Made by a program: the position numbers and the translations under genes. A stretch of 64,000 nucleotides of DNA from positions 868,001-932,000 of the forward strand of contig JAGMWG010000012.1 in NCBI GenBank assembly GCA_020744225.1, in the 5' to 3' direction. This DNA comes from Paraphoma chrysanthemicola (lineage: Eukaryota; Ascomycota; Dothideomycetes; Pleosporales; Phaeosphaeriaceae). The notes beneath the pieces were generated by a model that saw only the letters and a list, made by a program, of their open reading frames with translations, had not been told where the DNA came from and made no database searches. Positions 22,587-33,278 of the stretch are shown here, one piece after another (position 1 is the first letter of the stretch; each line of letters opens with the position of its first letter).

Positions 22587-23804
22587 ATGGCGGCCGACGC
22601 TGAAGCCAACAATGATGCATTCCCATGGCATCTCGGCGTGTTTGATGCGCACTGTCACCCGACAGACACCATGGACAGTATAGCAACAATCAAAGACATG
22701 AAGACACGTATACTTACTGTCATGGCTACGAGGGGCCAAGATCAAGATCTTGTCACGACAGCGGCAGGCGTCCATGGCATCAAGTCATCTGATCCCAGTA
22801 AATGGTCCAAAGACGAGTGCATGGTCCCATGCTTCGGTTGGCACCCATGGTTTTCACATCAAATGTACTTTGAAGACAATCCAAACGAGCGACCAACTGA
22901 TAAAGGCGCCCTCACTGGCGATGCAAAAATTGCCCACTACCAATCCGTCCTTCAACCCACCCGCGATGCTCTAAGCGACGAAGATCGAGAAATCTTCCTT
23001 TCACTACCCGACCCAACGCCCTTCTCCACCTTCCTCGCTGAAACCAGACGACACCTCCAGGACTACCCCTACGCTCTCGTTGGCGAAATCGGCCTCGACC
23101 GCTCTTTCCGCATCCCCGAATCCTGGACCGACAATGAAGAACTCTGGGCAAAGCGAGACCACACCCTCACCCCAGGCGGCCGCGAAGGCCGCCGCCTAAC
23201 GCCATTCCGATGCGGTCCCGCGCACCAGAAACGTATATTTAAAGCACAGCTGCAACTCGCCGCGGAAATGGGACGTGGTGTAAGTGTGCACGGCGTCCAA
23301 GCTCACGGACTCGTATTCGAAACGCTACAGGAATTATGGCGCGGACACGAGAAGGAAGTACTGAGTAAGCGGGAGCGGAAAAAACGTGGACAAGATCATC
23401 CTTCTATTGAGAACGACATTTCCTCATCTACACAGGCGGATCAAGCACCTGCGCCGTATCCACCGCGTATATGTCTCCACTCTTACTCTGGCAATGCGTC
23501 GAATTTCAAACAGTATCTCAACCCGGCAATTCCAGCGCAGATCTTCGCATCATTTAGTACTGCGATTAATTTGTCGGATGCGATGGATGACGAGACGCCC
23601 AAGGCGTTTGAGGACGTGATCAAGACCGTGCCGGATCATATGGTGCTTGTGGAGAGCGATTTGCATACTGCGGGGCAAGAGATGGATAGGAGAATGGAGG
23701 ATATTGTGAGGAGGATATGTAAAGTGAAGGGCTGGGGACTGGAAGAAGGTGTGAAGCAGCTGGGAAAGAATTGGAGGGTCTTTGCGTTTGGAGAGACTGA
23801 ATGA
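22587..23804 (+). CDS. TatD-family metal-dependent hydrolase, Scn1-like
   Basis: Single-exon 405-residue protein. I start at ATG 22587; the frame can be extended to a GTG six bases upstream, which a fungus would not use. The N-terminal FDAHCHPTDT carries the metal-binding His22-x-His24 of the TatD/amidohydrolase superfamily. PCFGWHPWFS, ALVGEIGLDRSF (metal-ligand Glu), GVSVHGVQAHG, ICLHSYSGNASNF and MVLVESDLHT (metal-ligand Asp) appear in TatD order. The size and the GWHPWFSHQ phrase match fungal Cut9-interacting Scn1-type proteins, which are larger than bacterial TatD (about 260 aa). The presumed activity is on phosphodiester or related substrates; the true substrate is unknown. Confidence 0.88.
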   Translation: MAADAEANNDAFPWHLGVFDAHCHPTDTMDSIATIKDMKTRILTVMATRGQDQDLVTTAAGVHGIKSSDPSKWSKDECMVPCFGWHPWFSHQMYFEDNPNERPTDKGALTGDAKIAHYQSVLQPTRDALSDEDREIFLSLPDPTPFSTFLAETRRHLQDYPYALVGEIGLDRSFRIPESWTDNEELWAKRDHTLTPGGREGRRLTPFRCGPAHQKRIFKAQLQLAAEMGRGVSVHGVQAHGLVFETLQELWRGHEKEVLSKRERKKRGQDHPSIENDISSSTQADQAPAPYPPRICLHSYSGNASNFKQYLNPAIPAQIFASFSTAINLSDAMDDETPKAFEDVIKTVPDHMVLVESDLHTAGQEMDRRMEDIVRRICKVKGWGLEEGVKQLGKNWRVFAFGETE

Positions 23805-24242
23805 GGATAATGCACGTTGTGATCAGTCTGTAGATGAAACTCCACCTCCTGTACGAGGCGCATAGCATATGTATTTACATAAGAGCAGTAACATGATGTA
23901 TGGTGAGATTCTTATTCGGTGGTCAATATCTCGAGATCCAGGGCGACACAAAGTCTTGAGCAAATCTCTGCAGCAAGTACTTTATCCATGATTACAACCC
24001 AGAGTGCAAAGCATCCTTGATGGATAGCTCGCAACTAAACGTGTTCAAGTTGCACAGAAAGCAACAAGCAGCACCGGGTGTAAGAACAAGGATCAAGCGT
24101 GCAAACACCTCCCATTACCAATCATCTCTCATCAATTATGACCCATAAACGTCATTTCAACTCGACCAATACTCATGCAAGTCGTGAACCCAGATGTGAA
24201 AGTGCCTGAACACCCAATCCGAGTCGAAGATATGAAAGGTGC
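23805..24242. other. Convergent intergenic region
   Basis: The two 3' ends face each other across about 440 bp. It is AT-richer than the surrounding sequence, and no gene is seen. Confidence 0.4.
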
Positions 24243-25245
24243 TTAGAGGATGATGACCTGATCAGCGAAGCCGCTTGCGGCGCGAGCAGCAGCGAAGTCG
24301 TCGCGGAAGGAGGCCTGGGGACCGGCGTTAGGCTCGATGATATTGTTGCCCCACTCGTCGATGTAGTGAGTCTTGCGAAGGTGGACCGTGTCGTACTCCC
24401 AGTCGCCATAGTAGATGGAGTGGATGAAGCTGTCGAGCTCGGGCTTGTAGAAGGAGAGCTGCTTGAACTTGTCCGTGTCGGTCCATCCAGCGATGTGTTC
24501 ACCGGGCTTCATGAGAGTAGATGTGTTAGTGTATGTGCGAATTGTAGATGGTCAGGTAGGTCTTACAGAGAGCTTGCGAACGTAGAGCTTGCTGACGTTC
24601 GGAAGAAGGCGGAGGAGTTGGGTGAGCATCGCGCGGTAGCCACCACCGTTGTAGAAGTGTGCGGCGTGCTCGAACATCTCGTTCTCGTGATCGCCCGCGA
24701 TCTTGCGGATGATCGCACCGTCTTCCTCCGTGAACGTCCAATTCTCTTTGTACATCTGTAACTCCCAAGCCCACTCAGAGCGATAAAGATGCTCCTGCAG
24801 ACCGTCCTTGACCAAGCAAATCTCCTTCGTGTTTTGCGCCAACAAAGGAAAACACTGAATCAAGGAAATGAACTTAGCCATGCTCGCGTACCTCGCGTAG
24901 ACGTTTCTACCATTTCCAATGGCCTTCATGAACGAGATCTTGACTGCCTCGGCGAAGAACTTGTTGATTAAGCGGTATGTCTTGATGTCGTCCAAGGCGA
25001 GGTGGGAGCCGATCTCGCTGATCAGCTCAAGTGGGAAGTTCGCGAGGCACTTGAAATAAGTTGCTCAATATGTGGTTCTTGAGGTAGAAGGGATAACGCA
25101 GGTGAAAACACTAACCTTTACTTCTTTCTGGAGGCTGTCCGTGGAAAGGCTGGGAGGGTCGGCTAAAACGTTGGAGTCAGCTCGTTGCCAGGACAGAACG
25201 TCTGAACTCAAGCTCACCAGTTGGTGTCATCTTGGAGCACGACAT
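24243..25245 (-). CDS. F-box-like protein of unknown target
   Basis: Four exons on the minus strand (25245-25218, 25162-25116, 25049-24567, 24506-24243) encode 273 residues. Short 5' exons give MSCSKMTPTADPPSLSTD. The third exon opens with CLANFPLELISEIGSHLALD, then DIKTYRLINKFFAEAVK, an F-box-like helix set (LP-x-E-L...I...L...D...LR...L.N..F). The rest, with FEHAAHFYNGGGYRAMLTQLLRLLPNVSKLYV, resembles the leucine-rich body of fungal F-box-type proteins, and the final exon starts PGEHIAGWTDTDKF. F-box proteins bring substrates to SCF ligases; cullin-1 is encoded in the same window, but no functional link follows from that. The first two exons are very short and less certain. Confidence 0.7.
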
Positions 25246-28200
25246 CTTTGTAGCGCAGCTGTATTAGATGGGGTGTTGTTGTAACGATTGCAGATCTGTG
25301 TATCCGAGCGACGGTATGTGAAAAGTCGGTCGGAGGAGCCAAAGTGAGTGTGCGCGAGACGACCTTATAAAGTACCGTGGGAGAGCTTGGGCCGCCGGCT
25401 AGTCTTCGGGCTGCGTGAGGCAGAAGCGTTATCGTTGCGGTGATGAAGTGATGGTGAAGCCTGTTTGTCAAAACAAAAGACTAAGCTAGTTGTATGTCCT
25501 AGGACAGCGCGTTTTGTGCGACCGCTGCTCCTCTCACCTTGACCATGACAAGCATCCCATGCGCCATGATGGCGAGGAAGTGCAAAAGTAAGAGAGTAGA
25601 AAGTTAGACCGAGATGTTTTGCTATACGAAAGAGCCTTCCATGCTGAGTGGTTGTGCGAGCAGTAAGAGCGAAGCGCAAATGAAAGAACAGCCACTAGTA
25701 GTGAGAACGAGAGAAAGAGCCAGTACTACTAGCACTACCAGTGAGCACTGGATATCTTCATTGCACACTCGCCAATTCCTTTCAGGACTCGTTTCCCCAG
25801 TAATTGACCTACTGGCGACGTCGGAGGTTGCGAGTTGGTATGCACCGATCGCTGTCTCAAAATATATGTCCAGATTTCTTTGAAGACTTGCCTAAGCGAC
25901 TGAATCGTCTGAACACGGATGCATTGCTACTTTCTGTTACGAACCAAGCAGAGTCGACGCGATCATGCCGTGACTGGGTGCGCGTGTATTAGGGCAACAA
26001 TGAAAATCCAATATCGAGCAACGTTCCATCAAGAAACTGAAGACGGACTATGATAGCGTGGGAAGGGACCCGGTACGTTGGTAAAGGAAGAAGTGTCGAT
26101 TGCCTGCAATCGACATCGAAACACGCGTGCGATGACTAAGTGGCTCGACCTTCTCAAAGAAGTGACCATTGGCGACTAATATGGCTACTTTGTTCCATGT
26201 ACATGGCCTTCATCTCTTATCCATACTTTGCATAAGACAGTCGAAACCGTATGTCGTGGCCGCAGCTATTATTCGGAGAAGGGTGTAGCACACTTTTATT
26301 GCTATTTGCATCCAACGGGTGGTCTTCAGCAATCCCTCACACATGATACAGATGCAAGCACTCTTTTCCTGCTTCAAATGTTCCAGATGCGCGAAGACTC
26401 TGCTTACCATGTGTCCCTGCCACAGAAGACCATATTTGGCGGGGACTAGATCTCTCTGAGCAGTCGAGTCAGTTACCACTTTCAGAACAAACACCAGACA
26501 TCAGTACACACCACACACACCAGCTGCATCTTATTAGTGTCGCGTCGAATGCAACCCCGCACGATGTCGAGACGAGCGCATCCGCAACCACAATGAATTT
26601 CGGGATCGGCCGTGCGGATGACTCGCGCGAGGCACATGCTAACGCGCTCTTTCCCGCCGCCAATGGCATGATCTCGACAATATAGGTACCCAAGGAACCA
26701 GTAACATGGGCGCTTGCGATGCAGAGTAGACACTGTTGCTGAGCTCAGAGCAATAGTCGCAATACCTCTTCCGAAAAACATCGCCTGATACTCGCACGAT
26801 GGGCGAGGTTCTGCGCGTCTCTTTTGCGTCTGCGCAGTCGGTGTTCGCCTATTGACGACGATGTGCGCTCATCTTTCAATCCGAGGCAGAGTGTCAAGGC
26901 GCATTCGAGCCATCTTCCCCGCTTGTGACCTTGAGGATTCCGATGCAGTCGGACGGAACCGCGATCCTTCTATGGACAACAAACATGGTGTTGACGAGGC
27001 TGTCCTGTCCATGACGTATCCAGCCTGGGAAGGCTCATGCGGGAACACGGAAGGCTCTTTGATTCACCTGGGTCTCTCCATGGCTCCCGGTTGGTCAAAT
27101 TTTATCTTTGTTGTTGTTCAGCAAGCTTGGCTGTCCATCATGGTGGAAGGGGACTAGAAGGGACGCCCCACTCGGTGAGTTGTACACCAGTGCCGCGTAG
27201 ACGAATTGGCCGCATTGCATCATCAATGTCAACGCGTCGATTCGTGTGTTGATGATAGGTTCGTCGAGGTGGTTATCACCTTGCTGAAGAAGCAGGGCAG
27301 CAACAGAGACGCCTGGGCTGGAGGCGTTGGTAAGTCACCATGTGCAGTTGTCTGTCTGCTAGGCGAGAAGATAGCCGATCGGATCTCATGTAAGCAGCTG
27401 TGTGGCCAGGAAATTCCGCCCGTTTACCGTCCGCTCATCCCTTTAATCACACCATCGCCCCATCGCACAATTACCACTTTTATGCAAACGGGCTACCTTC
27501 GGCTTACACTTGTGAAAGACACACAGGGGGCGGATCCGCCACGGTCTGCCTCTCCCCCGCATGATGCAAAAGCACGCGCCCTCACCGCCCGCTAGATCCT
27601 GCAACAGAGATCTCGTCAAAAGCAATAGCGCTCACATGGCCACGAGTCGGCGCGAAGCCAGCGGACGAATTTCATGCAGTGTCGGTGATTGTCTGAACTT
27701 TGGCCCAGGAATTGGGCCTATAGCATGACGTTTGCGCCGTGGTGCGGCCGCTCGCGTCATGCTCTTACACCAGCACAGAAGCTTCGTAAGACAAAATCCC
27801 ACGACTTGTGACCACATAGCAACAGGCTTGCACCAACGTGGTGGTGTTAGCAAATCTTGACCCGCACGCCTCTAGGCTTCTAGCGCGTCGAGCTTGCCTG
27901 GGCTCGGAAGGCCTCTAAGAAGTGGAACCGCATGGGTAAGCTGAAATTTCCATTTCCAGGTTCTAAATTTCTATAACTGTTGTCGTAAAGCGCGCTTTAC
28001 GCTACATTTGTTAGACCTCGGAGCAACTTACCCAAGGTCAACGCGTGATCCCGACTAATCCCCTTGAGCCGAAACCTCCATTCCACTGAAAAGACTCCGT
28101 CCGCCCTACTCTCAGTCAGCGCAGGTCCCAAGTCTGTTTCCTGTGTGTTATCTTTCGTCCCACTGCATCTCCACTCAACAGCACCAAAGTTCCCGCCCAC

Positions 28201-29159
28201 TTCCGCCAAGCCACCTTGATCTACGGCCCACCCTCTGAGATCAAGCAATATCACCAAGCAGCATCACCTGCCCCGCTATTCACAAACCTCTCTGGAACTC
28301 ATAAACATTTGTACGACCTGCGCAAGCATCAAACACGGAGGTTTCCACCAAGATTCATCTACGACTCTCGCCAAGCACCTCCGAGCCAACAAGCAGCCTC
28401 GTTTTAAAGGGCCTTTCAAACACCAAGACTCTTGGTGTATTGTTTCACACTCTTGCCGCCACGTAAACACGATTAAAGCTTACGCAGTCGTAACAAGCAC
28501 GTACACGCCGAGGCTTGGTTTGACGATCAGATCATCTACACAGCGTTCATCTTCTGCAGCGGAAGATCCCCTGTGCGCCGGACCACTAGGAGCGGAGCGT
28601 GCAACATCAAAGCTTCGCAGCCAAGAGCACTGCGCGACATCCCGCGCTGCATCTCGACGCGGCCACCTTAAGCAAGGCTGCTGATCCCCACCACGACCGC
28701 CTGAATTGTCGGCTGGTTGATCGCTCAGACGTGCATACGCCGTGCAGCAACGAACTCTCCGCAGGCGAATTCGACCAAGAAATTTGCTTTTGGAATTTGT
28801 CGAAGAATTCATCAGCCAGTCACAGAGGTCATCTGACACACGCCCGTTTATCCCACGTCCCACCCCCCCTTGTTAGACCCACGGAAGCTGGCGGGATAGC
28901 TTGGCGAATTAGACCCTGGTTACAGACGCATTCTGCACAACTAAACTTCTGGAACTCTGGGGCATTGCACGCACGCACAATACTCCACCTTTTCGATACA
29001 GGATTAGTTCCGGGGGCACACATATAAGGCGACCTTGGTAGCCCTTTCGACCTGAGTCCAGCAACTACTTCTTCCATCACATTCACACCACTACATCTAC
29101 GACAATCTACTCTACTCTATTCTACCACCCCACCCCAAACAACAAATCAACCTGGCGCA
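25246..29159. other. Gene-poor region of about 3.9 kb
   Basis: No coding region could be supported on either strand. The open frames are short, start without ATG or show no domain, and no splice chain joins them. Two perfect palindromes (26094-26115 and 27984-28001) are the only structured elements I noticed. A TATA-like element (acatataagg) lies about 135 bp before the next start codon. Confidence 0.55.
29019..29028 (+). promoter_or_regulatory. TATA-like element upstream of the small Ser/Pro-rich gene
   Basis: The sequence acatataagg lies about 135 bp upstream of the ATG at 29160. It is followed by a pyrimidine-rich, ACTCT/TCTAC-repeated leader typical of highly expressed fungal genes. The TATA assignment is by sequence only. 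Confidence 0.4.
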
Positions 29160-29519
29160 ATGTCTTCCACCTACCACATCCCGTTCCCCCGCGCCTTCCT
29201 CGCTGTCAACACTCCCGTCAAAGGCTCCAACACCACACCACCCGCCGACACCATTCAGCCCCAGCAGCCTGATCACGGGTTTCTTTCCAACCGGGCAGCT
29301 GCCCATCCGCGCACCACGTCCATCTCTAGCACAGCCTCCGACTCCAGCACTGCGTCTGTCGGCGCGCCACCTTCTCCCCCCGCCGCACCAGCTGTCGCTA
29401 GCCCGGTCCTGGGCGCGAAGGTGTTTTCTCCTCTGGCGGTTAATGCCAAGCATGCGCCGCTACAGAGTCTGGCGGATATGACGCCTGTTGCGCGGAGTGC
29501 GTTTTTGTCGAACAGGTAG
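29160..29519 (+). CDS. Small Ser/Pro/Ala-rich protein (119 aa)
   Basis: Starts MSSTYHIPFPRAFLAVNTP and contains GFLSNRAAAHPRTTSISSTA, a Ser/Thr run, PPSPPAAPAV, then KVFSPLAV and the closing LQSLADMTPVARSAFLSNR. The FLSNR phrase occurs near the middle and again at the end. I recall similar small fungal proteins with HPRTTSIS, and the LADMTPV-R-FLS ending fits a conserved, otherwise uncharacterised group. The stop TAG overlaps a possible splice donor (AACAG|gtaggt), so a short extra 3' exon cannot be excluded. No signal peptide is visible. The upstream leader is rich in C and T, suggesting strong expression. Confidence 0.7.
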   Translation: MSSTYHIPFPRAFLAVNTPVKGSNTTPPADTIQPQQPDHGFLSNRAAAHPRTTSISSTASDSSTASVGAPPSPPAAPAVASPVLGAKVFSPLAVNAKHAPLQSLADMTPVARSAFLSNR

Positions 29520-31962
29520 GTTTTCTTTACGAACGAGGGGCGAGTGCGCAGTTATTGTGGATGGCGGCTGATGTCATGAGAAGAGGACCAAGCTTTTAGA
29601 TTGTTTGTCAGCTTGGAGATGGAGCAAAGCACTGGAGACCTGATGGGAATATAGCAGGCGGGTGATCTTTTTCGCGTGCTGGCTATGCGATTTGCGATAT
29701 GCGCAAGGGGCGGACCAAGAGGAAGGGCGTTTTTTTCACGACACAACATCACGATACCACAACTTCCTGCATTCACAAAGCCTACAAAAAAGAGCGGATA
29801 GGCAAGGCGTTTAATTAGTCTTTTTTTTTGGAATTCACAAACATCAGAACAGATTGACCTTCGAGTATGTATTCTGAATGGAATCTTATCAACAAACGAA
29901 CAAAAAACGTGCACACCACTTCGTTCCTTTCTTTCGCTGTTCTTGAACAATGGGTCGGTCCTACCCCCCACCCAAACACCATGACTCCCCCCTCCCTCCC
30001 ACCGGAGCAAGGACTTGTTGAACATGCAGAGAATGCAAGCTACTGCAGTAGTCCACCATAGCTCCCCAAACACCCCCCCTCGAAGCGCAAAAGCTTATCA
30101 ATGCTTGTGCATAACGAAAATACGAGCCGTGCCGCACTGCGTCGCACCATGGCACCACCCTGCCTCGGCGACCTCCTCCTCCTTCTTTATCCACACCCAG
30201 TCAAGTACGGGCCCAATTTACCAAGCTACGATTCTTTACGCGTCGCAAGCACGAGGACAATTTCCTTCTCCCGCCCTTGGACAAGCAGGCTGCTGCTGTC
30301 AAGCAAGGAAGTGTGGACTTGTATTTTTCTTTCCTTTCTAGTAGGATTGAGGTTCTTTAAGACTGTGCTATATCACTACTACTAAGATCCTTTCCCCGCC
30401 TTGTGTCTTACTGTGAGACGATAACGGGAAGGGGTATTTCATGGATTAAAGCCATTTACTGCACACACACAAGCAACCAAGAACCGCTGTAAGGCTGCTG
30501 GTGCGCGATTGTTGTATGTAAACAAGGCCCGATTAAGCAGGTAGTCGTATTTGGTATTGCGCTGAGGGAGTTTACTTTGCTTTGCTGGATCAATAGTATA
30601 TTGATGATGTGTATGTAAACACAAACATAAACACAGTCTTACCTTTACTTCTGCGCTGGCTTTAGGCTACGTTCACAGTCGATTAGATACAGAGGAGATA
30701 CATGTACACTACCTCTCTAGTCTTGCAAGTATGTCTTCTTGTACATGCAAGTTACCTACTCACATAATCTGTGCAAACAGGCATGTACTGCGCTATCCCT
30801 CACAACAGCATTTACTCCTTCAGATCAAACATCACTTGCCCTTTCAATCGATCTGTAGCTAAAATGTCCAACTGCTATTCCGCATGAATGCAAGACAGCA
30901 TTGTCGGGAACCAAGAACGCATACCAGATACTAGCCCATTATCTGAATGGAGCCGTGACATGCGTTTCTACACTGTATTAGAAGTGCGCAATTGCGCAAA
31001 GACTGCTACTTACTGTGTGTGGAGCCTTGATTGCGCTAATTAGCCGTGACATGATGGCAAATGACAGCACAGTACGCTTTCTATAGGTAGCCGAAGACAC
31101 ACCTTGTTCGTCAATCACAGCTGTTCTTTCTAGCCTTGCATGTGAGAGTCATGCCCATTTGTGCATGTGAGAGAAAAACGCGCGAGGGAGGTCCAACACA
31201 ATTAGTGCTAAGGCATGCGCGTGAACGTGCAGGATATCAGTCATTCACCATTTGCATGTGCACCTTTCGTCGTGAAGCTTTCAGTATGGTATTGGTAGTA
31301 TAGACCATACATTCAAAATCCAATCCGCTCTGCTTTGCTGCCGCAATATATCCAGAATTCGCTCTTCAGTGGTGCGAAGGAGTGCCACTTTCTGCCGCGT
31401 ATTGCAAGATCAGAAACCAAGCAAGCACTTATCTCGAGCAAAAATAGACGGATGGAGAGCCTGGTGGTTGCTGTGACATTGGCTTTCCGCGATTGAGGAC
31501 TCATCTGGGCGACGGAAGCAACAAAACACCATAAAGAGAGACTATAGCGTACAAGTCCCGCGTAAAACAAAGACCCCAATAGTATATAGTAGGAGGACCG
31601 CATCCTCGCGTCAACTTTTTCTCAGACCGCAGAAGCAACTCAAAGGCTCGGAATGGATGTGCAAGCATGCAAAAGAGACTAGGTTGTCGAATTCGCACCA
31701 GAATCGACGGGGCGCAACACAGTGGCAGTGGTGCGAGGACTAGGCGCATCCAAATAAAAAGTATCCCCAGGGAATCTTAAAACTCCAAAAACTCCAATGC
31801 TGCGCTCTGGTAAATGACTAGAGGCAATGATATCTCCCAAAGTCCTGAGTCGTGGCCGAGAATGTGCGTAAATGGCACGACCGGGGAATGATCGTAAGGG
31901 CTCATGTATTATGTAGTAGGATGAGGGTTCGCGCGTATGAACAGCGGTCGAGAGGTGGGAGA
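29520..31962. other. Gene-poor region of about 2.4 kb
   Basis: It lies between the 3' end of the small Ser/Pro-rich gene and the 3' end of the G-alpha gene. It is AT-rich for this window between 30,300 and 31,300, with no supported coding region. Confidence 0.5.
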
Positions 31963-33278
31963 CTATAGAATGCCCGAGTCTTTTAGTGCATTTTGCAGTA
32001 TTGTCTCTTTCACGGCGGCGAAAACGAGTCGGATATTCGAGGTGTCGGTTGCTTGCGTGAGACTGGAAGATCAGCAAAGTGCGACAAGGGAGGGAAGGGA
32101 AGCGTCTTACTGAGGGTAGAGGTTGAGGTGCGCGCGATTGACCTGGTTGAATCTCCAAAGGAGATACTTTGCGGCGCGATTGACATCGTTGCCGCCGGAG
32201 TAGTCGGGAAAGTAATTGCCTAGGGGCGATCGCGCGAGTTTCGCCTTGAACAAATCGACCTTGTTTAGGAAGAGGATGATGCTGGTCCTCATAAACCACC
32301 GGCTATTGACAACCGAGTCGAACAAGACTAAGCTCTCCATCATCCGGTTCTAGATGCACGAGTCAGTGACAGACCAGCGAGTCATTTTTGAATGCGCACC
32401 TGTGAGCTCTCCTCGAGCAGGACTTGATCGTATTCGCTCAATGCCACGCAGAAGATGATTGATGTGACGTTCTCGAAACAGTGAATCCATTTCTTGCGCT
32501 CGCTTCGTTGGCCACCGACATCAAACATGCTGTTTCACATTAGCCGATGCGCCTGAGGACTGTTTGAGGGGCACACGCACTGGATGCTTAGCTGGCCCAT
32601 TGTGAATCTTGTCTCGTAGATACCAGTCGTCTTTGTTCGCGCGCGCAGGACGTCCGACTCTACGGGGATGTAGTTGGGGTCTGCTATTCGTTCGACTTCA
32701 TCGAAGAAGCTGCCGTTGTTAGCGGATAAAGACAAGCAATGGAACGGGCATCATACTACGGCGCAGAGTCCATCAGGTAGAACTCGCTCGAGTGCTCAAG
32801 GACCTTGGGGATGCAAGGGTCGCGCCACATGGCGGTGATGGCCTGTCCTACCCGGACGTCGAGCGGCTTCTCTGGGTCGGGGTCGACGGTGTAGTCGACG
32901 AGGTAGGTGCAGTACTCGTCGTTGCCCGGCGCTTCGGGTTGTATCTCGAACTGTCGCATTGCGCCGATGAGGGCCTTTGCGCAGTCGATGACGTTCTTGT
33001 AGATGGTCAGGCGGTACATGGCAAGCTCCTCCTGGGTGTAGCCATTCTGGTGGATGATCTTCATCTGCTTGACGATGGTCGACTTGCCGCTCTCGCCGGA
33101 GCCTGTCGCGCGTTAGCATTCACTTGTGCCGCACCAGCGGGCGTCAGCGCTTACCCAGCAGCAGGATCTTGCATTCGCGCCGTAACCGCCGCGAGTCCTC
33201 CTCGAGCTTGCGGTCAATGGCCTGGCTGCGCTTCTTCTGCTCGACATCGTCGTTGCTGGTGCTCATGCAGATGCCCAT
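31963..33278 (-). CDS. gna-3: Heterotrimeric G-protein alpha subunit, group III (GNA-3/GanB type)
   Basis: Six exons on the minus strand (33278-33155, 33102-32757, 32709-32581, 32529-32400, 32349-32111, 32062-31963) encode 355 residues, the normal G-alpha length. MGICMS at the start fits N-myristoylation (Gly2) and palmitoylation (Cys4). The P-loop GSGESGKST is at 42-50, the switch I arginine lies in RARTKTTG (Arg181), switch II in DVGGQRSER (Gln207), and NKVD in FLNKVDLF. The protein ends NALKDSGIL, without the Cys at -4 needed for pertussis-toxin modification. Group III subunits relay nutrient and germination signals, mostly through adenylate cyclase. The exon 2 donor has two overlapping options, discussed as a finding. 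Confidence 0.95.
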
